A stretch of DNA of 64,000 nucleotides from Aliisedimentitalea scapharcae. GTDB lineage: Bacteria > Pseudomonadota > Alphaproteobacteria > Rhodobacterales > Rhodobacteraceae. The DNA lies in assembly GCF_045277565.1 (NCBI RefSeq), contig NZ_CP123584.1, forward strand, positions 744,001-808,000, read 5' to 3'. Under the pieces are notes generated by a model, which worked only from the letters and a program-made list of their open reading frames with translations, ran no database searches and was not told where the DNA came from. The translations under genes were made by a program, and so were the position numbers. Position 1 is the first letter of the stretch. Each line of letters begins with the position of its first letter. Below are positions 28,566 to 36,942 of the stretch, piece by piece.

Positions 28566-30362
28566 ATGCGGTTTCCTTTGCGCCTCAAGTTCTTTGTCTT
28601 TGCAGCGGCCCTGGCGGTTGCACCTTTGGTGATGGTGGCACAAAATCTGACCCAGTTGACACGGGACGAATTGAAAAGCGCCGCCAACGAGAGCCTGACC
28701 CTGGTCGCCGCGCAATTGCGTGAAGATTTTGATGCAACGTTTCAGGGGCGCTGGTTGACCCCGCTGATGGTGATCCGCAATGGGGTGGACAGCATCGATC
28801 TGGGCGTTGCGCAAAAGATGTCACTGCTGACGCTGGGGCTTCAGGAACTGTCGGATGTGGTGGCGCTGCAGCTTAGCGTCGAGGGCGCACCGCAGCCTAT
28901 TCTGGTCACCAACGAAGCGTTTTCGCAAAAGCTGGTCGAGGCCGGCATTGACCCCGTCCAAGCGCTCACAACCGGGCCCGATCTGTTGCGCTCCATTGCC
29001 GCGACCGGGCAGTTTGGCCGCCCATTGGTGTCACGACTGCCGGGAACAGGTCGTTGGATGGCAACGTTGGCTCTGCCACTCAACCAGAAGATCGCAAACC
29101 GGCGTGTCACCATGGTGGCCAAGGTTGACCTGTCCATGCTGGGAGAGATGGTGCGCCGACATCCCTTTGCGCAACGGGGCGAAATCACTGTGATTGATCA
29201 GGCCGGTCGCACCGTTCTGGTCGATGACATGCAATTGCTGACAGAGCGGCAGATCGTTCAATCCGCCCTGCCGCTGATTGTGGCCGGGGCGCGGGCCGAC
29301 GCGCTGGAACCCTATGTGCGTCCGGACGGTCAGGCGATGCTTGGGGCTTATGCCTTTCCCGATTGGTTTCCCTGGGCTGTGATCACCGAGCTGAGCGAAG
29401 CAAATGCCTATGCGGTGGTCAATGCGATCACCCGACAGATTTTCGTTGTCGGGTTGGTTGGGTTCGCCATCGCCAGCTTGGGTGCAATGCTGTTTGCCCG
29501 TCGCCTGACGCGGCCGATCCTGCGTATCGGTGAGGTGGCAGAACGGGTCGGGAGCGGTGATTTTGGCGCCCGGGTTCAGGATGTTCGGTCGCGCGATGAA
29601 ATCGGCGACCTTGCGCGCCGTTTCAATCAGATGATTGCGCATCTGGGAGAGCGGGTCGAATTGATGAAATTCGTGTCGCACGGAACAGTCTCGGCCATTC
29701 AGAACGCCGAAGAGACCGGAATGGAGCGGGGCGGCGAACGCAGGCGCGTCTCAGTGATTTTCACCGATATTCGCGGCTACACCGAATTCTCCGAGCGCGT
29801 GCCGCCGGAACGGGTGATCGAGGTTCTAAATCAGTATTTCGACGCGCAGACAGATATTGTCGTCCAGCATCACGGGGATGTCGACAAATTCATCGGGGAT
29901 GCCCTTGTCGCCGTGTTCGAAGGCGATGACATGGAGCGGCGCGCCGTGTCGTGTGCAGTGGGGATTACGCGGGCCATGGCCCGCCTGCTCGAAGAGCATC
30001 CGGAACATGAACTGCATGTTGGCATTGGAGTGGCGTCGGGCGTGGTCGTCATGGGGGCCATGGGCGCGCGTGATCGTATGGATTTCACTGTGTTGGGATC
30101 AACGGTAAACCTGTCGGCCCGCCTGTGTTCCAAGGCGGCACCTGATCAAGTGTTGACAGATCGGGCCACACGAGACGCTGCGCGCGGATTGACGGGTGTC
30201 GATTTCGACGAACTTCCGGCAATTCCGCTCAAAGGCTACGCCGACCCGGTTCCGGTCTTTGCTGCAACGCCACGCCCGGATGTTCATGGGGATCAATATC
30301 AAGCGGAAAATGCCCCGGCGGACTTGCGATCTGCCACAACCGGTGCAGATGCGCCAACCTGA
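28566..30362 (+). CDS. Membrane adenylate cyclase with periplasmic sensor and HAMP
   Basis: This 598-residue protein has membrane helix 1 at about residues 8-26, a periplasmic Cache-like sensor (27-290), helix 2 at 292-311, HAMP at 311-363, and a class III nucleotidyl cyclase domain at 394-570. Catalytic residues are all present: metal aspartates D401 and D445, adenine-selecting K441 and D506, and transition-state N515 and R519. The Lys/Asp pair indicates ATP rather than GTP as substrate. It should make cAMP in response to an envelope signal. It follows the LysM/FecR and PKD genes on the same strand. A cyclic-nucleotide-binding protein is encoded about 600 bp downstream. Confidence 0.93.
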   Translation: MRFPLRLKFFVFAAALAVAPLVMVAQNLTQLTRDELKSAANESLTLVAAQLREDFDATFQGRWLTPLMVIRNGVDSIDLGVAQKMSLLTLGLQELSDVVALQLSVEGAPQPILVTNEAFSQKLVEAGIDPVQALTTGPDLLRSIAATGQFGRPLVSRLPGTGRWMATLALPLNQKIANRRVTMVAKVDLSMLGEMVRRHPFAQRGEITVIDQAGRTVLVDDMQLLTERQIVQSALPLIVAGARADALEPYVRPDGQAMLGAYAFPDWFPWAVITELSEANAYAVVNAITRQIFVVGLVGFAIASLGAMLFARRLTRPILRIGEVAERVGSGDFGARVQDVRSRDEIGDLARRFNQMIAHLGERVELMKFVSHGTVSAIQNAEETGMERGGERRRVSVIFTDIRGYTEFSERVPPERVIEVLNQYFDAQTDIVVQHHGDVDKFIGDALVAVFEGDDMERRAVSCAVGITRAMARLLEEHPEHELHVGIGVASGVVVMGAMGARDRMDFTVLGSTVNLSARLCSKAAPDQVLTDRATRDAARGLTGVDFDELPAIPLKGYADPVPVFAATPRPDVHGDQYQAENAPADLRSATTGADAPT

Positions 30363-30386
30363 TCAACGTCCAACGCCTGTCGTGGG

Positions 30387-30782
30387 CTACCCGGTGTAAA
30401 CCACCCAGGCCCAGACCATCGCGATATACGTCAGATGATGAGCCGCCTGATCTGTACCCGCAGCACGCCAGAACCCTGCCTGTGTCGGGGTATACTGTTT
30501 GGCGTCCGAATAGCGGGCTTTGCAGTAGTCGATGTTGAAATGAACCACCCATTCGATACCGGCCAAAACAAGGGAAAACAAAAACGGTGCCCCAAACAGC
30601 ACCAGCACCAGAAACGATCCAATCGCGTGAATGCCCGCATGCTGAGCACGTCCCATATGCAGGTATTCGCCCCGACCAGACAACATCTTGGGCGTCTGCA
30701 TGTAATAATCGGCAAACATATGTTTAATCTGCAGGGCGCAGAGCAACAGCAGAACAGTGCCGACAGACGTTAACAAAATCAC
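30387..30782 (-). CDS. DUF3307 family membrane protein
   Basis: This 131-residue protein has about four membrane helices and the DUF3307 motif KHMFADYYMQTPKML near residues 20-34, plus HAGIHAIGSFLVL with conserved His residues. Function is unknown for the family. It is encoded on the minus strand between the cyclase (convergent, 24 bp apart) and the ABC-like gene (divergent), breaking the otherwise plus-strand group. Confidence 0.85.
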   Translation of the reverse strand: MILLTSVGTVLLLLCALQIKHMFADYYMQTPKMLSGRGEYLHMGRAQHAGIHAIGSFLVLVLFGAPFLFSLVLAGIEWVVHFNIDYCKARYSDAKQYTPTQAGFWRAAGTDQAAHHLTYIAMVWAWVVYTG

Positions 30783-30844
30783 GATCCTCGAGTGGTTTGA
30801 GCGCGGTTACACTCACAGCTTACGGATTTTTCGGAGGGCTGCAA

Positions 30845-30907
30845 ATGAACCGTTTCACACCGGTTATTTTAGGAAACCAATTGCCTGTTTGCTCTGCAAC
30901 TTGCTAA
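30845..30907 (+). CDS. Possible 20-residue leader peptide or small protein
   Basis: ATG at 30845 opens a 20-codon frame (MNRFTPVILGNQLPVCSATC, then TAA). A near-ideal Shine-Dalgarno GGAGGG lies at 30833-30838 with 6-nt spacing, the strongest ribosome-binding site in this region. It ends about 45 bp before the ABC-like coding region, which has a poor start signal of its own. It may be a leader coupling translation to the next gene, or the sequence upstream of an undetected frameshift. It has no known homologue that I recognise. Confidence 0.45.
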   Translation: MNRFTPVILGNQLPVCSATC

Positions 30908-30956
30908 TCTGGCGCTGAACCCGCGGACAGAGCTTTTTATTTTCTGGAATATTGAC

Positions 30957-33900
30957 ATCGAACGTACCCTTTTTGGATTCATCTGGAAGTACTCCAAACG
31001 TGACCAACTGATCCTGTTGGCTGTCACGACCAGTTTGTTTCCATTGCTTTACCTGACGCTTGAGCTGCCTAAACGCATCATCAACGATGCCATCGGATCA
31101 CAGACCGCCGTCATTGACGTCTTTGGCATTCCTGTAGAACAGATCATGTTCCTGGGGATTTTGTGTATCGCCTATCTGCTGTCGGTTCTGGCGCATGGGC
31201 TGATGAAAATGCGGATCAACACGATGAAGGGTGTGTTGGCCGAACGCATGCTGCGTCGTTTCCGGTTCCAGTTGATCGCGCGGGTTCTGCGGTTCCCGCA
31301 GCCCTATTTTGAACGGGTGAGCCAGGGCGAATTGGTGTCGATGGTCACCGCCGAAAGCGAACCGATGGGCGGTTTGATGGGGGATGCGATCAGTCAACCG
31401 GTACTGCAGGCCGGTCAGATGATCACCATTCTGTCCTTTTTGTTTCTGCAGAGTGTCTGGTTCGGGTTGGCCGCTGTCGCGCTGATTCCGCTACAGGCCT
31501 GGCTGATCCCCAAGCTGCAAAAACAGATCAACCTTCTGAACAAGAAGCGGATCAAGGAAGTGCGGGCGCTGGCTTCGGAGATTGGGGAAAGCGCAGCCGG
31601 GGCGTCGACATTGCGGATCAACGGGGGCTGGCGCTATCGGTTGGCGATGATCACGTCGCGCCTGGGTCGTCTGTACGAGATTCGCTTTATCATCTACCAG
31701 AAAAAGTTCTTCATGAAGTTCCTCAACAACTTCATCGGGAACCTGACCCCGTTCTTTTTCTATTCGGTTGGCGGGTTTCTGGTGCTTCAGGGCACCGTGT
31801 CGCTGGGGGCGCTGGTGGCGGCACTGGGCGCTTACAAGGATCTCTCGAGCCCCTGGAAGGAATTGTTGGCCTATTACAACCAGACACAGGATATGGCGCT
31901 GCGCTGGGACGTGATCCTGGAACGCTTTGCCCCGGCGGGGATGGTGGATGACGACCTGATGAAGGGCGAGCCCGAGCAAGTGTCGCATCTGTCCGGTGAT
32001 ATTGTGCTGGAGGGGGTAAATGTGCGCGACAGTGACGGGAATCTGGTCTTAGAGGATCTGAGCGCAACGCTGCCGGCGGGCAAGGTTATCGGGATTGCAG
32101 CCCCCAGCGAAGAAGACCGCCGCGCGATGGCTGAATTGCTAACCCGTGAATTGCTGCCGTCGGCTGGCAAGCTGCGGTTTGGGGATCAGGATGCAACGAA
32201 ACTGCACCAATCCATTGTCGCAGCGCGGATCGGTCATGCGACGTCACGGCCAGTGATGTTCCAGGGTACGTTTGGCGACAATGTCATGATGGCAATGCGC
32301 CCGCGTCCGCAAGAGGAGTCTGACGACCCCAAGGTTCAGGCCGACGCGTCACGGGCAGGAAACAGCCCGGATGCCTTTGACGTGCCCTGGGTTGATCCGT
32401 CGATCGCCGGGCTGGCCAATGATGACGAATTGCGCGCCTGGTGGTTGCAAATCGTCGAAGGTATGGGATCAGGAACGGCGTTGTTCCGACGCGGGATTGA
32501 TCAGCACTTTGATCCGGCCGCCCATCCTGAACTGGTGGCCCGGTTGATTGAATTGCGGCCAGCGATACAGGGAGCCATCGACGAGGCCGGCCTGCGCCAG
32601 TATGCCTTTCTTCTGGACCCAGAAAAATACAATCACGCACTGCCGGTGGCCGATAACCTGCTGTTTGCCTCGCCAAGGGAGCCGATTACCAAGGAAATGA
32701 TGGTGGGTCAGTCCGGGTTCCTGGAAAAATTGGCCGAGCTGAAGCTGGATGATGACCTGGTCGCCCTGGCCCGGGACGTGATTGACATGCTGCGCCAGAT
32801 CTTTGGATTGGATGGGACTGATCACCCGTTGTTCCGCAAATTGGGGCTTGAGCCACGCACCTATGATGCTGCGCTGGCTCTGGTAGAGAAAACCCGGGAC
32901 GGTGGCGTCAAGGCGCTGGAACCTGATGAGCTGGTAGAGCTGTTGATTGTGCCCCTGCGGATCTCGGCCGAACAGATCGGGCCTGGGTTTGGCGATGAAA
33001 TGAAACAGCGGATACTGGATCTGCGCCGCGGACATGCGGCCGAGATTCTGGAAACGCTGGGCGACTTGTTCGAACCGCTGGCGCGGGACCGCTTTGCCCC
33101 AGGCCTGACGGTTCTGGAAAACGCGATGTATGGCAAAGTTTCAGAGAACGCGGGCAGCAAGGGGGACGAGCTGCGGAATCTGGTGGCGGATCTGCTGGTG
33201 CAACACGGGCTGCGCGACATGGTGGTGGCACTGATCTACGATATGCCCATTGCGCTGGGCGGCCAGGGGTTGGCGCAGGTGTTTGCTGAACCATTGGCCT
33301 TTTGTCGGGCGACAATCAAAAAGCCGGACATTCTGATCCTGGACAATGCGTTGGCCAGCTACGATTTCGAAACCCAAGTGTCGGTCTACAAGAACCTGCG
33401 CAAGCTGCTGCCGGACACGACGCTGATCTATCTGAACAACAGCTTTGAAAGCGCTGACGTGTTCGACACGTTCTTTGAGCTGCGGCAAGGACGGTTGGTC
33501 AGCGAGGAGCCCCATGTGGACGTCGCAGGCGACGGGGCGGCCAGTCAGGATTTGGCGCTCAAAGTGCGGGCGCTGGAGCAGATTGACCTGTTCTCCGGGC
33601 TTAACCGCAAACAGCTGCGGTTGCTGGCTTTTGGCGCACGCTGGTACACGGCAGAACCGGGGCAGGTCGTTTTCCTCAAAGGGGACAAGCCGACAGACGG
33701 TGCCTATGTCGTGATCGATGGCGAAGCGGGTTTGTATTTGCCCCAGGACGAGACAGAGGATCAGCTGATTGTCACGGTTGGCCCGGGGCGGCTTGTGGGT
33801 GAATTGGGCCTTATCCGCAAGGAGCCACGCGCGCTCAGCATGGTGGCTGCCACGGATCTGAATTGTTTGCGGATCGGCGAGGAAGAGTTTCTGGCGGTGG

Positions 33901-33962
33901 TTGAAAATGATGCCCAGACCGCATTCAAATTGTTGCAGGTCGTCGCAGGATATGTGTCCTAG
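30957..33962 (+). CDS. ABC-exporter-like protein with degenerate ATPase and C-terminal cNMP-binding domain
   Basis: The protein has about 1001 residues: an ABC exporter membrane domain (residues 1-320, about six helices), a nucleotide-binding-like domain split by an insert of about 300 residues, and a C-terminal cyclic-nucleotide-binding domain (about 860-1001). The Walker A position reads GIAAPSEEDRRAM with no GKS/T, Walker B reads ILILDNALASYD with Asn for the catalytic Glu, and the H-loop His is Asn (YLNNSF). The cNMP cassette VGELGLIRKEPRALS keeps the Glu and Arg that bind cAMP. Coding character (ERTLFGFIWKYSKRDQLILL) continues upstream of the TTG at 31017, so the start is probably a rare ATC (30957) or ATT (30951). 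It is probably an inner-membrane protein controlled by cAMP. Confidence 0.85.
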   Translation: MERTLFGFIWKYSKRDQLILLAVTTSLFPLLYLTLELPKRIINDAIGSQTAVIDVFGIPVEQIMFLGILCIAYLLSVLAHGLMKMRINTMKGVLAERMLRRFRFQLIARVLRFPQPYFERVSQGELVSMVTAESEPMGGLMGDAISQPVLQAGQMITILSFLFLQSVWFGLAAVALIPLQAWLIPKLQKQINLLNKKRIKEVRALASEIGESAAGASTLRINGGWRYRLAMITSRLGRLYEIRFIIYQKKFFMKFLNNFIGNLTPFFFYSVGGFLVLQGTVSLGALVAALGAYKDLSSPWKELLAYYNQTQDMALRWDVILERFAPAGMVDDDLMKGEPEQVSHLSGDIVLEGVNVRDSDGNLVLEDLSATLPAGKVIGIAAPSEEDRRAMAELLTRELLPSAGKLRFGDQDATKLHQSIVAARIGHATSRPVMFQGTFGDNVMMAMRPRPQEESDDPKVQADASRAGNSPDAFDVPWVDPSIAGLANDDELRAWWLQIVEGMGSGTALFRRGIDQHFDPAAHPELVARLIELRPAIQGAIDEAGLRQYAFLLDPEKYNHALPVADNLLFASPREPITKEMMVGQSGFLEKLAELKLDDDLVALARDVIDMLRQIFGLDGTDHPLFRKLGLEPRTYDAALALVEKTRDGGVKALEPDELVELLIVPLRISAEQIGPGFGDEMKQRILDLRRGHAAEILETLGDLFEPLARDRFAPGLTVLENAMYGKVSENAGSKGDELRNLVADLLVQHGLRDMVVALIYDMPIALGGQGLAQVFAEPLAFCRATIKKPDILILDNALASYDFETQVSVYKNLRKLLPDTTLIYLNNSFESADVFDTFFELRQGRLVSEEPHVDVAGDGAASQDLALKVRALEQIDLFSGLNRKQLRLLAFGARWYTAEPGQVVFLKGDKPTDGAYVVIDGEAGLYLPQDETEDQLIVTVGPGRLVGELGLIRKEPRALSMVAATDLNCLRIGEEEFLAVVENDAQTAFKLLQVVAGYVS

Positions 33963-34008
33963 GTGTCATCTGGATTGCTGCGGGACACCAGGTCGCTGAG
34001 CCGGAAGA

Positions 34009-34341
34009 TCAGTCTGGATCGCAGAACAGGGAATACAACAGCCCGATCACCTGTTCGGTGTTGCTGTCGCTTAGGGAATAATAGATCGTCTTGCCATCGC
34101 GGCGGGTGGTCACCAACCCTTCGTCGCGCAGGCGGGCCAGCATCTGGCTGACTGCGGCCTGTCGAATGCCCAGCAGCTCTTCCAGCTCTCCCACCGAGCG
34201 TTCGCCGGTTCCAAGATGACACAGGATCATCAGTCGTCCCTCATGCGCCAAAGTCTTGAGAAAGGCTGCGGCCTCGGCGGCACGCTGTTCCATATCGGTT
34301 GGAATTTCCGGTGAGATAGCGGAGGCGGGTTGAGCAGTCAC
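34009..34341 (-). CDS. ArsR-family regulator, SqrR/BigR-like persulfide sensor
   Basis: This 110-residue winged-helix protein has the recognition segment VGELEELLGIRQAAVSQMLA and the wing TTRRDGKTIYYSLSD. Cysteines occur in LMILCHLG and at the C-terminus in YSLFCD, the two positions that form the tetrasulfide link in SqrR/BigR sensors of reactive sulfur. I infer sulfide or persulfide sensing rather than metal sensing. GTG at 34341 is chosen because AGGA lies 9 bases upstream and longer frames would include the operator-like repeat. No sulfide:quinone reductase or persulfide dioxygenase gene is in the window, so the targets are elsewhere. Confidence 0.85.
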   Translation of the reverse strand: MTAQPASAISPEIPTDMEQRAAEAAAFLKTLAHEGRLMILCHLGTGERSVGELEELLGIRQAAVSQMLARLRDEGLVTTRRDGKTIYYSLSDSNTEQVIGLLYSLFCDPD

Positions 34342-34359
34342 GGTCCTGAATCCTGAATT

Positions 34360-34378
34360 GATATAGATAGAATATATC
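34360..34378. promoter_or_regulatory. Operator candidate upstream of the SqrR/BigR-like gene
   Basis: GATATA-N7-TATATC (34360-34365 and 34373-34378) is a perfect 6-bp inverted repeat in an AT-rich patch 19 bp upstream of the regulator start. The AT-rich dyad style fits ArsR/BigR autoregulation. Confidence 0.5.
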
Positions 34379-34466
34379 GTTGTTACAGGCATTGTGAAGC
34401 GACTCTTGCAATCCGCACGAATTGGTGAAGGGTGATGCCCCTTTGCAGGCGCATCACTGTGTCGGG

Positions 34467-35705
34467 TCAGGTTTTTGAGAGTATGGCCGGAGAGCCGCCC
34501 TGGAACGCATTGCCATTCACGTAGTCGCAAGGATCATCGCGCATGTTCAGATGCAGGTCGGATCCTGTAAACGGGTGGGCGCGAGCCAGGTCTTCGTCCA
34601 CGTCTATCCCCAATCCTGCTGCTGTCGGCGTCGGGATGAACCCGTCTTCGACCTGAATGCTGCTTTTGATCAATGCGTCGTGAAACGGGGTTTCGATGGT
34701 TTCAGCCAAAAGGATATTGGGAATCGACGCTGCCAATTGAATGTTCGCAGCCCATTCCACGGGACCCGCATACAGATGCGGTGCAATCTGGGCGTTATAG
34801 ACTTCGGCGATGGCGGCGACCTTTTTCATCTCCCAGATCCCGCCTGCACGTCCCAAAGCCGGTTGCAGGATCGTTGCGGCACCCGACTGTAGGACGGCTG
34901 CAAATTCGGCCTTGGTGGTTAGCCGTTCACCGGTGGCGACCGGGATGCGGACAGCGTGCGCGACTTTGGCCATTTCAGGATAATTGTCTGGTGGCACCGG
35001 TTCTTCGAACCACAATGGCGAATAGGGTTCCAGCGCCTGCCCCAGGCGGATGGCCCCGGCGGTTGTGAATTGCCCGTGCGTGCCGAACAGCAGGTCGGCC
35101 TTGTCGCCAACGGCCTCGCGGATGGCTTTGCAAAAGGCGACGGACTGTGAAATATCGCTCATCGCAGGCATGTGCCCGCCACGCATGGTATAGGGGCCGG
35201 CCGGGTCGAATTTTACGGCTGTATAGCCCCGCGAGACCAGTTCGGAGGCAGATTCGGCGGCCATATCTGGTGACGTCCAGAAATCGTTCAGGTCGTGGTG
35301 CGGCAGCGGATAAAGGTAAGTATAGGCCCTGATCCGGTCATTCATCCGCCCGCCGATCAGCGCGTGCACGGGCCGGTCGCGGTCTTTGCCCAGAATATCC
35401 CAACAGGCCATTTCCAAACCTGACCACGCCCCCATGACCGTCAAATCGGGGCGTTGGGTAAAGCCCGAGGAATAGATGCGACGAAACATCAATTCGATGT
35501 CTTCGGGATTTTGATCGCCCATGTGACGGTCGAACACATCCTGGATCACATGTGTCATCGCCTGGGGGCCAATGGTCGACGCGTAACATTCCCCCCAGCC
35601 GGTCACCCCGCTGTCTGTGGTGATCTTGACCAAAATCCAATACCGACCGCCCCATCCTGGTGCTGGCGGGGCCGTGACGATAACGTCGAGATCTTGCAGT
35701 TTCAT
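34467..35705 (-). CDS. Mandelate racemase/muconate lactonizing enzyme (enolase superfamily) protein
   Basis: This 412-residue enolase-superfamily enzyme has an N-terminal capping domain and a barrel with SGLEMACWDILGKDRDRPVH, metal-ligand regions around YTAVKFDP and WFEEPVPPDN, and a conserved GERLTTKAEF segment. A C-terminal APHLYAGPVEWAANIQLAA carries a likely catalytic His. It resembles D-galactarate/gluconate-type dehydratases more than true mandelate racemases; the substrate is not certain. The ATG at 35705 gives the family start (MKLQDLDVIV); the frame continues upstream without family likeness. It lies 19 bp after the zinc alcohol dehydrogenase gene, so the two are probably an operon for sugar-acid or alcohol breakdown. 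Confidence 0.88.
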   Translation of the reverse strand: MKLQDLDVIVTAPPAPGWGGRYWILVKITTDSGVTGWGECYASTIGPQAMTHVIQDVFDRHMGDQNPEDIELMFRRIYSSGFTQRPDLTVMGAWSGLEMACWDILGKDRDRPVHALIGGRMNDRIRAYTYLYPLPHHDLNDFWTSPDMAAESASELVSRGYTAVKFDPAGPYTMRGGHMPAMSDISQSVAFCKAIREAVGDKADLLFGTHGQFTTAGAIRLGQALEPYSPLWFEEPVPPDNYPEMAKVAHAVRIPVATGERLTTKAEFAAVLQSGAATILQPALGRAGGIWEMKKVAAIAEVYNAQIAPHLYAGPVEWAANIQLAASIPNILLAETIETPFHDALIKSSIQVEDGFIPTPTAAGLGIDVDEDLARAHPFTGSDLHLNMRDDPCDYVNGNAFQGGSPAILSKT

Positions 35706-35724
35706 CTCGTGCACTCCCAGGTGT

Positions 35725-36831
35725 TCAGTTTCCTGCCGGGTCTCGATCGAACAGGATGACGTTGCGCTTGGCGCTACCGGTCTTGGTGTCGGCAATTGCG
35801 TCGTTGATCTGGTCCAACGTCCAACGTCTGGAAATCAGTTCGTCCAGCTTCAGCCGTCCCTGTTGATACAGGTCGATCATCCAGGGGATATCACGCTGGA
35901 TCACAACGTCTCCCATTTTTGACCCGATAAGCCCCTGACCGATGGCGGCCATGACCACGGGTTCATAGGCAGCCTTGGCCCCGGAATGGGGCATTCCGAT
36001 CATGATTGCCTTGCCGCCTCGTCCCAGATAGCGCATTGCCTGTTCATAGGCCGGGATTGCGCCGACGGTGACCAGCACCGCATCCGCTCCACGTCCTCCG
36101 AGGGCCTTGTAGGATGCCTTCCACGGGGTCGGGTCGCTGGCCAACACCCCATGCGTGGCACCGAATGACCGGGCTATCTCGAGCTTTTCTTCGGTCATGT
36201 CCACGGCCACGATCCGCCGGGCCCCGGCGATGCGCGCGCCCTGAATGGCGTTCAACCCGACACCGCCCGCGCCGATCACCACCACGTCCTGCCCGGCCCG
36301 CAGCCCGGCCGCATTCACAGCAGCTCCGACGCCGGTGATGACCCCGCAGGACAGCAGAGAGGCGACGTCCTTGGCCATATCCGAGGGGATTTGGACGATC
36401 TGGCGCTGGTCCACGACAACTTTTTCGGCGAAGGCACCACAGGACATTGCCTGATCCAATGGTCCGCCTTCTGCAGTGCGCAGCGGCCCCTTGACCGTAT
36501 TGTGGGGTGTTTCGCAAATGGTCGGCTTGCCGCTGGCACAGCTGGGGCAGGTTCCACAGCTGCGGATCAGCGTGACCACAACGCTGTCCCCCAGATCGAA
36601 GCCGGTCACACCACCGCCGACGCGGGTGATGATTCCAGCCGCTTCGTGACCATAGACGGCCGGCAGATGTCCACCCCAGGCCCCATCGGCATAAGAGATG
36701 TCAGAATGGCAGATCGCGACGGCATCCAGGGTGATTTCGACCTCGCCCATTCCCGGCGGTGCCAGTTGGATATCCTCGATGACCAAAGGGGCCCCAAATT
36801 CGTGGCAAACGGCTGCCTTGATGGTTTGCAT
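35725..36831 (-). CDS. Zinc-dependent alcohol dehydrogenase family protein
   Basis: This is a 368-residue medium-chain dehydrogenase. Catalytic zinc ligands are in AICHSD and YGHEAAG, four structural-zinc cysteines in CGTCPSCASGKPTIC, and the NAD-binding motif GAGGVGLNAIQGA follows in the Rossmann domain. It is of the class III/formaldehyde-type subgroup by pattern, but has no specific glutathione-site evidence, so alcohol or polyol oxidation is as far as the call goes. It is upstream of and probably co-transcribed with the enolase-superfamily gene. Confidence 0.92.
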   Translation of the reverse strand: MQTIKAAVCHEFGAPLVIEDIQLAPPGMGEVEITLDAVAICHSDISYADGAWGGHLPAVYGHEAAGIITRVGGGVTGFDLGDSVVVTLIRSCGTCPSCASGKPTICETPHNTVKGPLRTAEGGPLDQAMSCGAFAEKVVVDQRQIVQIPSDMAKDVASLLSCGVITGVGAAVNAAGLRAGQDVVVIGAGGVGLNAIQGARIAGARRIVAVDMTEEKLEIARSFGATHGVLASDPTPWKASYKALGGRGADAVLVTVGAIPAYEQAMRYLGRGGKAIMIGMPHSGAKAAYEPVVMAAIGQGLIGSKMGDVVIQRDIPWMIDLYQQGRLKLDELISRRWTLDQINDAIADTKTGSAKRNVILFDRDPAGN

Positions 36832-36942
36832 TGCGAGTTCCCTTGCTGCCTTGTTCTGGTCAGGGTGACCCGCCAGCCCTGGTGTCGCAAGCGGTAAACC
36901 GCCCCATTCATGTCGTTATTACGCTACGAAAGTCAGTCGGTA

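Noticed and set aside
31017..33962. TTG at 31017 as start of the ABC-like gene
   Set aside because: It would cut into the first membrane helix, and the coding pattern continues upstream. A rare upstream start is more likely, though not proved.
33962..33989. GGTGTC/GACACC inverted repeat after the ABC-like gene as a terminator
   Set aside because: A 6-bp stem with a 16-nt loop and no T-tract is too weak.
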